Program-made: the position numbers and the translations under genes
Notes under the pieces: model-generated
Databases searched by the model: none
What the model saw: the letters and a program-made list of their open reading frames with translations, nothing else
What the model was told of the DNA's origin: nothing
Source: a virus
DNA length: 28,556 nucleotides
Virus record (IMG/VR): IMGVR_UViG_3300030380_001342
Location: 1 to 28,556 of that record
Direction: 5' to 3' (one strand)
In this document: piece after piece, positions 22,963 to 28,556 of the stretch
Position numbering within the stretch: position 1 is the first letter of the stretch
Layout: every line of letters begins with the position of its first letter

Positions 22963-23020
22963 TAACTACTTTGTGAGGGAACGTATATTTAGGGATGTAT
23001 AGCATTGCGGGAAAATTCAT
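22913..23020 (-). CDS. Doubtful 35-aa ORF, possibly the 5' half of a frameshifted gene
   Basis: The frame from an ATG at 23020 encodes about 35 residues (starts MNFPAMLYIPKYTFPH) and stops at TGA 22915-22913. A weak AAGTGG lies before the ATG. Near the end (FFKV), the frame one base further continues as KYDWLMYGKP in the neighbouring doubtful ORF, so the two could be parts of one small protein if a +1 shift occurs. Evidence is limited to reading-frame plausibility. The remaining 23021-23058 bases hold a Gly-rich purine tract (GGGGGGAG on the minus strand) and nothing else recognisable. Confidence 0.3.
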   Translation of the reverse strand: MNFPAMLYIPKYTFPHKVVIETDVYHGQNHSFFKV

Positions 23021-23058
23021 CCACTTTTGAACACCGCTAATGGAGTAGTTTCTCCCCC

Positions 23059-23244
23059 CTATTCTTTAAAAAACATACCATAAAAACTTACGAGTATGAT
23101 TGTAAAACCAACCGCCCCAATGAAACAAGTAAAAACTATACCCTCTAAACTTTGCATATAGTATCCATCAGGATCAGCTAGTGTAACAAAGGACATAAGC
23201 ATGATGCATATGCCAAGTAGAAATAATAATATTCTCTCAATCAT
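23059..23244 (-). CDS. Small two-TM membrane protein
   Basis: A 61-residue protein if started at MIERILLFLL, chosen because GGGAG lies at correct distance. An ATG two codons earlier overlaps the upstream gene slightly more. Two hydrophobic segments (ILLFLLGICIMLMSFVTLA, about 4-22, and GIVFTCFIGAVGFTIILVSF, about 35-54) are separated by a short polar loop (DPDGYYMQSLE). The topology fits a small inner-membrane protein such as an antiholin, superinfection-exclusion or host-takeover factor, but nothing decides between these. It is part of the run of tiny overlapping early genes. Confidence 0.65.
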   Translation of the reverse strand: MIERILLFLLGICIMLMSFVTLADPDGYYMQSLEGIVFTCFIGAVGFTIILVSFYGMFFKE

Positions 23245-23437
23245 TTTCATTCTCCCATTTTTTAATTAAGTTTTTTAATTGCATAGCCATCTCATATCGA
23301 CCATCAAGAATACCTAGTTCTCGACTATCGACATCATCCTCATGGCTATGACCTCTGTAGGTTCTTATCTCTGAAGAGATTTCTTTTTTTATCTTAGTTA
23401 TAAGCTGATTAGATAAATCGTCAGGATTATTTCTCAT
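23237..23437 (-). CDS. Small charged protein of unknown function (66 aa)
   Basis: A 66-residue polar protein (NPDDLSNQLITKIKKEISSEIRTYRGHSHEDDVDSRELGILDGRYEMAMQLKNLIKKW) predicted by eye to form two helices. The His/Asp-rich linker RGHSHEDD could bind metal. It overlaps the gene on each side by one to fourteen bases, which supports coding. The SD is inside the preceding gene. Family not recognised. Confidence 0.6.
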   Translation of the reverse strand: MRNNPDDLSNQLITKIKKEISSEIRTYRGHSHEDDVDSRELGILDGRYEMAMQLKNLIKKWENEND

Positions 23438-23619
23438 TAGTAACCTCGCTTAATTATATTTAAATATTTATCTAATAGATGGGCAGTATGAAAATCCTGA
23501 TCTTTCATTAACTGAAGACGTTTTTCATTTACCAAATCTTCCAAACCTTTTATGGCATCCGCCCAAGTTATTTCATATGTAAACTCAGGCGGTAGGTCTT
23601 TCCATTTTATTTTACTCAT
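23437..23619 (-). CDS. Small protein of unknown function (60 aa)
   Basis: A 60-residue protein starting MSKIKWKDLPPEFTYEITWAD, followed by an amphipathic helix (IKGLEDLVNEKRLQLMKDQDFHTAHLLDKYLNII). GAGGAGT lies just upstream and the start overlaps the preceding stop by four bases (ATGA). The end overlaps the next start by one base. No family is recognised. Confidence 0.6.
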   Translation of the reverse strand: MSKIKWKDLPPEFTYEITWADAIKGLEDLVNEKRLQLMKDQDFHTAHLLDKYLNIIKRGY

Positions 23620-23786
23620 AGATACTCCTCTAAATCTATTTGCTGACTATTAAGTTCAGCTTGATTAAATTGTTTAGCTATCTTTTGTTTTTCAATTTCA
23701 ATGTTCATAGCTATCTCATGCAAACCATCCGCTAATAAATCAGCAATGATATTGTCTAACTTTTGTATGATCTCCAATTCATCCAT
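23616..23786 (-). CDS. Small helical acidic protein of unknown function (56 aa)
   Basis: A 56-residue protein (MDELEIIQKLDNIIADLLADG...). The frame is open further upstream to 23930, but I take the ATG at 23786 because it overlaps the end of the zinc-ribbon gene in the coupled fashion seen throughout this unit, and because the upstream codons run in another frame across that gene's Cys pairs. The sequence suggests two or three amphipathic helices. Function unknown. Confidence 0.6.
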   Translation of the reverse strand: MDELEIIQKLDNIIADLLADGLHEIAMNIEIEKQKIAKQFNQAELNSQQIDLEEYL

Positions 23787-23937
23787 TTGTTTTCTCCATT
23801 TCCATTTGGTATGCATCGTTATCTTCATCTTTCCACATTTCGTAGCAAGACCAACACAGATGCCAATTAGCATCTGTTCTATATATTCCGAATGTGTGGG
23901 CATCGCATCCCACACATTGATGATCTCCATAGTCCAT
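23779..23937 (-). CDS. Small zinc-ribbon protein (52 aa)
   Basis: A short gene hidden beneath a longer open frame. The 52-residue product carries two CxxC knuckles, C-V-G-C (Cys8, Cys11) and C-W-S-C (Cys28, Cys31), 16 residues apart, with aromatic residues typical of a zinc ribbon between them. A charged Met/Glu tail follows. The start overlaps the stop of the upstream membrane peptide (TAATG) and the stop overlaps the next start, exactly as in the rest of the unit. A structural or nucleic-acid-binding zinc site is likely; the partner is unknown. Confidence 0.65.
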   Translation of the reverse strand: MDYGDHQCVGCDAHTFGIYRTDANWHLCWSCYEMWKDEDNDAYQMEMEKTNG

Positions 23938-24062
23938 TATAAAACTCCTATAATTATTACTGAGATTAATACTGAAAATGCAAAGCCAATCTTGATGTAA
24001 AGATTTCTTACATAATTGTCTTCATACATTCTATTTTGGTAGTACTTAAAATTATATTTCAT
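23937..24062 (-). CDS. Single-TM small membrane peptide (41 aa)
   Basis: A 41-residue product: a polar, Tyr/Asn-rich N-terminal half (MKYNFKYYQNRMYEDNYVRN) and one hydrophobic segment (IGFAFSVLISVIIIGVL, about 25-41) that runs to the C-terminus. It is preceded by the unit's stereotyped start region, TTAGGAGATCAAA-ATG, which directly follows a palindrome copy. The size and topology suit a small inner-membrane regulator. Its stop overlaps the zinc-ribbon start. Confidence 0.65.
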   Translation of the reverse strand: MKYNFKYYQNRMYEDNYVRNLYIKIGFAFSVLISVIIIGVL

Positions 24063-24075
24063 TTTGATCTCCTAA

Positions 24076-24091
24076 AAGTTAAAGTTAACTT
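24076..24091. repeat. Palindrome copy 8 (AAGTTAA-AG-TTAACTT), extended to 20 bp
   Basis: Perfect palindrome; symmetry extends to 24074-24093 (AAAAG...CTTTT). It directly follows the TAA stop of the 79-aa gene (24092-24094, minus strand) and is followed by TTAGGAG and the start of the TM peptide. Confidence 0.9.
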
Positions 24092-24331
24092 TTACAGACC
24101 TGACTTTGTTGCATTGATCATGTAATCTACAAAATCAATGAACGTATCTCGATCCATAAATTTTTCAAAACTGCCCTCATAAAAAAATGGCTCTTTGTCA
24201 GGATCAGACATATCAACAATTTCATGGCTGAAAATCTGATCGCCAACTGTAAGAGTAGGGCAATACATATAGCCTTTGTGAACCCAAGCGATTAGATCGC
24301 TTGGATTAACAGTTTGGTTTGTGTTAGGCAT
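24092..24331 (-). CDS. Small acidic protein of unknown function (79 aa)
   Basis: A 79-residue acidic protein (MPNTNQTVNPSDLIAWVHKGYMYCPTL..., ending DTFIDFVDYMINATKSGL). The middle (IVDMSDPDKEPFFYEGSFEKFMDRD) is rich in Asp, Glu and Phe. No family is recognised. The start has the GGAGTTCAAT-ATG form shared with other genes of this unit. The stop is followed at once by palindrome copy 8. Confidence 0.65.
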   Translation of the reverse strand: MPNTNQTVNPSDLIAWVHKGYMYCPTLTVGDQIFSHEIVDMSDPDKEPFFYEGSFEKFMDRDTFIDFVDYMINATKSGL

Positions 24332-24344
24332 ATTGAACTCCTTT

Positions 24345-25163
24345 CTAGTCTAATAGGTTGCCTATGACTTCTTTAGTTATACGTTGTGAAACATTAGTCT
24401 CTGCTCTTCTTAACTCAGGACTAACTGCATTGATTGTCTCAGGCGGTGTCCAACCATCGCCATCAGCATATGGTCTTCCCTCGCTAACCTGATAGGATGC
24501 CAACCACATATCTTCAAATACTGTTAACTCTCCCGCTTTAACAGAAACAATATTACACTTGTAGGCATTGATGCTATCAGCAGATAATCTTGCGATCTCA
24601 ACCTTTTTAACATCCGCAACAAAACAAGGTCTGCCCAAGTATTGAACTGTGTCCAAACCTTTTTTATAAACCTTATGATACCAAAGTGGGGATATAAATA
24701 GCTTTGCCTCTTTCCAATAGCTATCCTTGTTCTGCTCCATCCTCATTTTGCCTAGTGTGGTCTTGTCACATTTAACTTTGCATGATGTTCTAGGATGATT
24801 TTCATTCCACCAAATTTGAGACCACTTCTTTGTATCAGCAATAGCAGATTTCCAAATATCGTACTGATCCATAAATGTGCTACAAATCATAGATCCCTTT
24901 TGCATCTCTTTTCTATGCTTTCGTACCGCCTCATATAGCTTTGGCATACCCTCGAAAAACTGTTGCATACTGTAGTCAAAACAAGATTTAAGTTTATCAA
25001 ACTCTTCTCTCTTTTTCTGATCTCTGTGGGCATAGTTATAATCGCTTGCCCTGATATGCTCGATATCTAAACCAAACTCTTGCATATTAAAATGTAAAAC
25101 ATCATGTGCTTTTAAAAATGCCATGTGCTTTACATATTTTGGATTGTCTAAGTTTTTTATCAT
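24345..25163 (-). CDS. Unknown 272-aa protein downstream of the MoxR/VWA pair
   Basis: The start is taken at MIKNLDNPKYVKHMAF because GGAGATCAAT precedes it exactly; the ATG twelve bases upstream overlaps that ribosome site. The first half is helical and charged (NMQEFGLDIEHIRASDYNYAHRDQKKREEFDKLKSC; FFEGMPKLYEAVRKHRKEMQKG). The second half is beta-like (AKLFISPLWYHKVYKKGLDTVQYLGRPCFVADVKKVEIA) with the ending GDGWTPPETINAVSPELRRAET. I do not recognise a family. It follows the VWA gene across a stem-loop and may belong functionally to that pair. Confidence 0.7.
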   Translation of the reverse strand: MIKNLDNPKYVKHMAFLKAHDVLHFNMQEFGLDIEHIRASDYNYAHRDQKKREEFDKLKSCFDYSMQQFFEGMPKLYEAVRKHRKEMQKGSMICSTFMDQYDIWKSAIADTKKWSQIWWNENHPRTSCKVKCDKTTLGKMRMEQNKDSYWKEAKLFISPLWYHKVYKKGLDTVQYLGRPCFVADVKKVEIARLSADSINAYKCNIVSVKAGELTVFEDMWLASYQVSEGRPYADGDGWTPPETINAVSPELRRAETNVSQRITKEVIGNLLD

Positions 25164-25197
25164 ATTGATCTCCATAATTATGATAGTAGTTAATGTT

Positions 25198-25247
25198 TAG
25201 ACCACAAGCACAACTAAGGTGCTTGTGGATAAAATGGTTTAGGTCTA
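25198..25247 (-). other. Intercistronic stem-loop after the VWA gene
   Basis: CCACAAGCAC (25202-25211) pairs perfectly with GTGCTTGTGG (25219-25228) around a seven-base loop. TAGACC (25198-25203) and GGTCTA (25242-25247, containing the VWA stop codon) give an alternative outer pairing. There is no U-run on the minus strand, so mRNA processing or protection is more likely than termination. Confidence 0.65.
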
Positions 25248-26420
25248 GGCTACTTTTAGATAAGTAGTCTGACCTATTGGTGCATCCTTGCACTTGATAT
25301 CGCTTGATACCCAAAGGATAGGATAGCCAACATCTGACTTGGGATAATCAAATATGCCCATGTCTGTGAAATATATAAAGTTATCTACTTTAATATTTTC
25401 TTTTTCGATGTAGTTAAAGACGGGCATAACTCTTGTACCGCCTCGACCTTTGACCTCGAACTGCTCGATGTCCTCGCCTTTTTCGTATCGTACAACCTTT
25501 TGTACATCCGCATCACATTGAATAACTGTGACACTTTCAGCACCTGAGTTTTTGGTAATCTCGTTCAACTCGCCCAAGAAATAAGATAACTCTCTATTCC
25601 TAACAGATGCTGACGTATCGATTGCTACAACCACATGACCGCATCCAACCATATTTGATGTAGGTGTAATAACCTCGTTCAAGTACCATTGTCTGCGATT
25701 AGGTCTGCGATAACTGTAGTCTTGAGGCTGATCCCCGCCAACAAATCTCCTGAGAACATCCGCCCAATCGATTTGAGATCTTTCCATAGCTTTGATTAGA
25801 TCTTTAATAGCTGATGGTATCTTGCCCCTATTCTTAATAGAACTTACCGCCATCGTAGTCTGAGCATCGATCGTTGCCTCTTCTTGCTTGACCTGATCTT
25901 CAGACATACCGCTTGGTGCATCGACATTGCCCCATGTCTGAGGCTGAGGCTGACCGCTACCGCCATCGCCACCGCCACCATTGGGATCTTTTTGTCTCTC
26001 ATCGCTTTCAGTTTGTAGGATGTCGTAAATCTTTTCTGCTGACATTCCCTTAAACCTATCATCGACTAAAGCACCATCAGGTAAAACCAAGCCACTATCC
26101 AACACGATTGGATTAATGGCATAGTCACAAGCGATATTCCATAGCTGAGGATCTCTCTTGCCCATCCTGAGATGATGTTTGAGAACTCGATGAAATGCCT
26201 CGTGAACTTTGACACCATCAAGCTGAGGCTCAGTTAAGCCATCAGTAAATTCCTCATTGTAGAATATATTTGTGCCATCAGTTGCCATCGTTGGGATCTC
26301 ATTCTTGATTACCATTGGCATCTGATAAAGGATAGAGGCATAAAACCCCCATCCCTTGCCTAGTTTGTCAAGCATTAGCCTGACTTTTGATCTTGCGATC
26401 TTACGTTGTAAATCATGCAT
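25245..26420 (-). CDS. Metallopeptidase-like/VWA protein (DUF2201 type)
   Basis: A 391-residue protein with two parts. The N-terminal region has a HEAFH zinc-metallopeptidase motif (73-77, in VHEAFHRVLKHH) and an AC-DYAINPIV helix, as in the putative peptidase half of DUF2201 proteins. A Gly/Gln-rich linker (GGGGDGG, near 155) follows. The C-terminal half is a VWA-like domain with the metal-ion site Asp268-x-Ser270-x-Ser272 (VAIDTSASV) and a later YFTDMG. Proteins of this type work with MoxR AAA+ ATPases as chaperone- or metal-insertase-like machines; that ATPase is the next gene upstream, 30 bases away across a palindrome. The target in a phage is unknown. Confidence 0.85.
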   Translation of the reverse strand: MHDLQRKIARSKVRLMLDKLGKGWGFYASILYQMPMVIKNEIPTMATDGTNIFYNEEFTDGLTEPQLDGVKVHEAFHRVLKHHLRMGKRDPQLWNIACDYAINPIVLDSGLVLPDGALVDDRFKGMSAEKIYDILQTESDERQKDPNGGGGDGGSGQPQPQTWGNVDAPSGMSEDQVKQEEATIDAQTTMAVSSIKNRGKIPSAIKDLIKAMERSQIDWADVLRRFVGGDQPQDYSYRRPNRRQWYLNEVITPTSNMVGCGHVVVAIDTSASVRNRELSYFLGELNEITKNSGAESVTVIQCDADVQKVVRYEKGEDIEQFEVKGRGGTRVMPVFNYIEKENIKVDNFIYFTDMGIFDYPKSDVGYPILWVSSDIKCKDAPIGQTTYLKVA

Positions 26421-26433
26421 ATTGCACTCCTAA

Positions 26434-26449
26434 AAGTTAAAGTTAACTT
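26434..26449. repeat. Palindrome copy 9 (AAGTTAA-AG-TTAACTT) between ATPase and VWA genes
   Basis: Perfect 7+2+7 inverted repeat abutting the TAG stop of the ATPase (26450-26452, minus strand). TTAGGAG-TGCAAT-ATG of the VWA gene follows directly, so stop, palindrome, ribosome site and start fill about 35 bases. Confidence 0.9.
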
Positions 26450-27499
26450 CTAGGCAACGAGGTATTTCCCGTTGCCCTTAGCTGATGCCCATGCTCTAAC
26501 ATCCTTTGATTGCTTTAGAGAATTATCTCTAGCTAAAGCATCCTTTAGGACAAAGGCTTGGAACTCTTCATTTGGTAGTCTCTGCAAGTATTTAAGAATA
26601 CCACCTATGTTCTTGTCGTTGGCTTTCATTGAAAGCGAACTGCACAAAGCATACATAATCGCAGGTTCTTCAACCACCTGAGCATTATCAGGATCAGCGA
26701 TTAGCTTATCAACATCAGGACACTTAGAGTAAATGTCCAAGAATGTTTTAAAGTTTGCATATGCTGATCTGCCAATCTGACCGCTGATAGCCTCAGCCAT
26801 TGCGACATCATCGAGATCCCAAGACAACATCTGAGAAGATCTCTCATGTGATCTTGGTGTAGGATATGCATTCTCGCCTTGCTTGAACTGATGCAAGAAC
26901 TCAGGCTGAAATCTTAACCATCCAATGTAACGATGATCAACACCAACCTTTGCAAAGTATCTGCAAGTGTCATCGAGGTTTGCCTCAACCTCAACAAATG
27001 TTAATCTATCGATCAAGTGTGATGGCATCTGATTAGTACCCGCCTTGTCTGATAGCTTGTTACCCGCTGACATGATATAGCACTCTGATCTGTCGATCTT
27101 GTACTCTCCAACTCTGTACTCATCGCAAATCTGAGCATAGATATTCATGTTAAGAATTGGACTTTGGGGCAACTCATCGAAGAAATAAAGTACACCTTTG
27201 TAGCCATCCGCTTTGATCTCAGCCATGCGGTCAGCATCCACATACCAATCAGGTTGCAAGACTTTCATCTTGTTGCCATCAGGCATTCTCATACCGCCTA
27301 TGTCTGTAGGATCTAATTGTGCAAGGGAAATATTGACTAGGTAAAAGCCTAGATCCTCTGCAATCTGTTTGGCTAAAGCAGTTTTACCAATGCCCATTGA
27401 TCCCTCAAGATGGAAAGAAATTGGCTTGTGGTTTGGCTTTTGTGCTAGGTTCTTTTTAATACCCTCAAGTATTATTGTTTTAGCTAATGATAGTCTCAT
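26450..27499 (-). CDS. MoxR-family AAA+ ATPase
   Basis: A 349-residue ATPase. Walker A is GSMGIGKT (33-40), Walker B LYFFDELPQ (Asp108-Glu109), followed by a sensor-1-like SAGNK and a LIDRLTFVEV segment, all in MoxR order. The DPTDIGGMRMPDG stretch (63-75) corresponds to the typical pre-Walker-B insert region. MoxR proteins remodel partners that carry VWA domains, and the VWA gene is immediately downstream, so the two are very likely one machine. AAGGAGATCAGC precedes the start, which overlaps the stop of the upstream SH3-like gene (ATGA). The partner or substrate is unknown. Confidence 0.88.
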   Translation of the reverse strand: MRLSLAKTIILEGIKKNLAQKPNHKPISFHLEGSMGIGKTALAKQIAEDLGFYLVNISLAQLDPTDIGGMRMPDGNKMKVLQPDWYVDADRMAEIKADGYKGVLYFFDELPQSPILNMNIYAQICDEYRVGEYKIDRSECYIMSAGNKLSDKAGTNQMPSHLIDRLTFVEVEANLDDTCRYFAKVGVDHRYIGWLRFQPEFLHQFKQGENAYPTPRSHERSSQMLSWDLDDVAMAEAISGQIGRSAYANFKTFLDIYSKCPDVDKLIADPDNAQVVEEPAIMYALCSSLSMKANDKNIGGILKYLQRLPNEEFQAFVLKDALARDNSLKQSKDVRAWASAKGNGKYLVA

Positions 27500-27768
27500 G
27501 CTGATCTCCTTGTTTTAAATGTTACACCTTTGATTTGGTTCTGCCTATACCAACGATCTCCGCTCATTAAAACGATAGATCCCTGATCTAATCTAAATCT
27601 ACGATATGCTTTTTTCTTGAAATCGTAGACAGTTACGAGGTTAGGAACATCCCTTTCCTCATACTTGAGAACTCCCCAAAATCTCCTGAGAGAGCCATCA
27701 ATTTTTTTGAAAGCACCGCAGACGATCCTACCGCCGAAGTGCTTAACAATCTTTTCGTTTTTATTCAT
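27496..27768 (-). CDS. Small SH3-like phage protein (WYL_2/DUF2693 type)
   Basis: A 90-residue protein. The start MNKNEKIVKHFGG is chosen because GGAGTTCAAT lies directly before it; the frame is open a little further. The core CGAFKKIDGSLRRFWGVLKYEERDVPNLVTVYDFKKKAYRRFRLDQGSIVLM has the pattern F-x-K-x-D-G-x-x-R...(V)TVYD-x-x-x-x-x-(W/Y)R-x-F-R-x-D seen in a small phage family with an Sm/SH3-like barrel (WYL_2, formerly DUF2693). It may bind nucleic acid. It overlaps the ATPase start by four bases, so it may be a third part of that cassette. Confidence 0.65.
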   Translation of the reverse strand: MNKNEKIVKHFGGRIVCGAFKKIDGSLRRFWGVLKYEERDVPNLVTVYDFKKKAYRRFRLDQGSIVLMSGDRWYRQNQIKGVTFKTRRSA

Positions 27769-27798
27769 ATTGAACTCCATTGTTGTTATTGTTATTGC

Positions 27799-27851
27799 TC
27801 GAATGAACAAGCAGAGACACGAAATAATCGTGCCTCAATTTGTGCATTCGA
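27799..27851 (-). other. Long intercistronic stem-loop after the 219-aa gene
   Basis: An outer stem TCGAATG (27799-27805) with CATTCGA (27845-27851) and an inner stem GAGACACGA (27814-27822) with TCGTGCCTC (27828-27836); the one A-C mismatch of the plus strand becomes a G-U pair in the minus-strand RNA. Additional pairs (ACAA/TTGT) join the two stems. The stem begins at the base next to the TAA stop of the 219-aa gene. There is no U-run. A processing or stability element is likely. Confidence 0.65.
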
Positions 27852-28511
27852 TTAACCACAAAGTGCATCTAGCACCTCGTTGGTTTCATCGTTGTCTTTT
27901 TTGGTCTCCTCATTTGACTTTGAGTTTGCCTTTTGTGTCGCAATGAAGATCCTCTTAGTGTCTGCCATCAACTCTTCAATTTGGTTGATCTCATCCATTG
28001 TGATATCGTTGGCAACAAATACTGTCTGCTCGACACCATCAACCTTTTTGGTTTTCTCAGCACCATAAACCATCTTGCAGATCTTCTCTCCAAGAGTTAA
28101 TTCTTTTTTGTCATTGGTATGAGCGACCCATTTTGTTTGAGTGTCAATCTCAAGGTCAGTAAGTATTTGCTTGACGAAATCAGGTGTTACCTGAGTTGAC
28201 AGATCATGCTTGTCAGCAAACTTAACTCCATTCTCCTTGAGAATTTTTGCCTGAGCCTTTGGTATTCCCGCATGGTTCATCAGGTCATCATAAACAACCT
28301 TTGTGACCGCCTTGCTGAGGTTACCTGATGCGGTTCTTGGGAACTGTGCAACATGGCAGATTGTAGTTACAATTTGCACCATCTTATTCTCATTGATGGT
28401 CTGAGTGTTTTCTTTGTTGGCATCTTTTAAACCGCCAATTACTTTCTCAGCCTTAGCTAAATCTTTGATTGCATCCGCTGAAAAACCATAGTCTTGAATT
28501 GTATTTGTCAT
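27852..28511 (-). CDS. Unknown 219-aa protein heading the MoxR/VWA cassette
   Basis: A 219-residue mostly helical protein: an N-terminal part with SADAIKDLAKAEKVIGGLKDANKEN, a central section (TASGNLSKAVTKVVYDDLMNHAGIPKAQAKILKENGVKFADKH) and a C-terminal Lys/Glu/Asn-rich disordered tail (ANSKSNEETKKDNDETNEVLDALCG). I do not recognise a family. It is the most upstream gene of the unit within the window, with AAAGGATGAG before the ATG. The spacing suggests it is co-transcribed with the SH3-like protein, ATPase and VWA protein. The 45 bases to the right edge hold only its leader. Confidence 0.7.
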   Translation of the reverse strand: MTNTIQDYGFSADAIKDLAKAEKVIGGLKDANKENTQTINENKMVQIVTTICHVAQFPRTASGNLSKAVTKVVYDDLMNHAGIPKAQAKILKENGVKFADKHDLSTQVTPDFVKQILTDLEIDTQTKWVAHTNDKKELTLGEKICKMVYGAEKTKKVDGVEQTVFVANDITMDEINQIEELMADTKRIFIATQKANSKSNEETKKDNDETNEVLDALCG

Positions 28512-28556
28512 TTTCTCATCCTTTATGATTGGTGTTAAATTATCGAATGTTACTTT

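Noticed and set aside
22805-23002. Plus-strand 65-codon open frame over the small-RNA region
   Set aside because: It starts without a ribosome site, crosses the plus-strand terminator and has a Phe/Val-rich antisense-like composition.
23616-23930. Single 104-codon open frame on the minus strand
   Set aside because: Its first half crosses the Cys-pair zinc-ribbon gene in another frame. Coupled start/stop overlaps support two genes (23779-23937 and 23616-23786) instead.

Overview
The window is a section of a tailed-phage (Caudoviricetes) genome with compact, AT-rich gene packing. Overlapping or abutting genes are the rule. A three-TM holin, a T4-type lysozyme, giant and Gln/Ala-rich virion-type proteins, a zinc/TOPRIM/RecA-fold primase-helicase, RusA, DUF3310 and many tiny phage genes leave little doubt. 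The style of the late genes (small basic MSLYRNIQ- and MAKKRDPK-type proteins, a 3181-residue polyvalent protein) resembles environmental, mostly marine, podovirus-like phages. Host and genus are inferences, and terminase, capsid, tail and DNA polymerase genes are not in the window.

Layout. (1) 1-14765, plus strand: a late unit with a partial gene, holin, two small basic proteins, lysozyme, three probable virion or ejection proteins with a GNAT-like gene among them, and one 9.5 kb gene for a polyvalent protein carrying a HEIIH metallopeptidase motif. (2) 14766-14987: a convergent intergenic region with two related structured elements. (3) 18794-14988, minus strand: a recombination/replication module with a RecB/Cas4-like nuclease, a putative annealing protein, an SSB-like protein, a small conserved protein, an AlpA-like HTH, a second PD-(D/E)XK protein, HNH and DUF3310. 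(4) 18842-21921, plus strand: RusA, a small conserved protein, an AT-rich repeat region that may be an origin, the primase-helicase and one unknown. A bidirectional terminator follows. (5) 28511-22047, minus strand: an early-looking unit headed by a 219-aa unknown, an SH3-like small protein, a MoxR-type AAA+ ATPase paired with a metallopeptidase/VWA protein, a string of very small genes and a SleB-type cell-wall hydrolase.

The most striking non-gene signal is a perfect 16-bp palindrome, AAGTTAA-NN-TTAACTT. It occurs nine times, seven of them between genes. Five copies touch or contain the stop codon of a minus-strand gene, and three of those continue directly into AGGAG and the next start codon. 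Stem-loops sit at the stop codons of two more genes of that unit, and several of its genes share a stereotyped start region (GGAG-NN-CAAT-ATG). Together these look like a standardised intergenic cassette, serving as operator, RNA punctuation or recombination boundary.

The genes suggest one programme. The MoxR/VWA pair and small early genes probably remodel the host. The nuclease, annealing protein, SSB-like protein, RusA and primase-helicase replicate and recombine the DNA. The polyvalent protein is probably packaged and injected, and holin, lysozyme and SleB hydrolase open the cell. A candidate 90-100 nt plus-strand small RNA near 22.8 kb lies antisense to the early unit.
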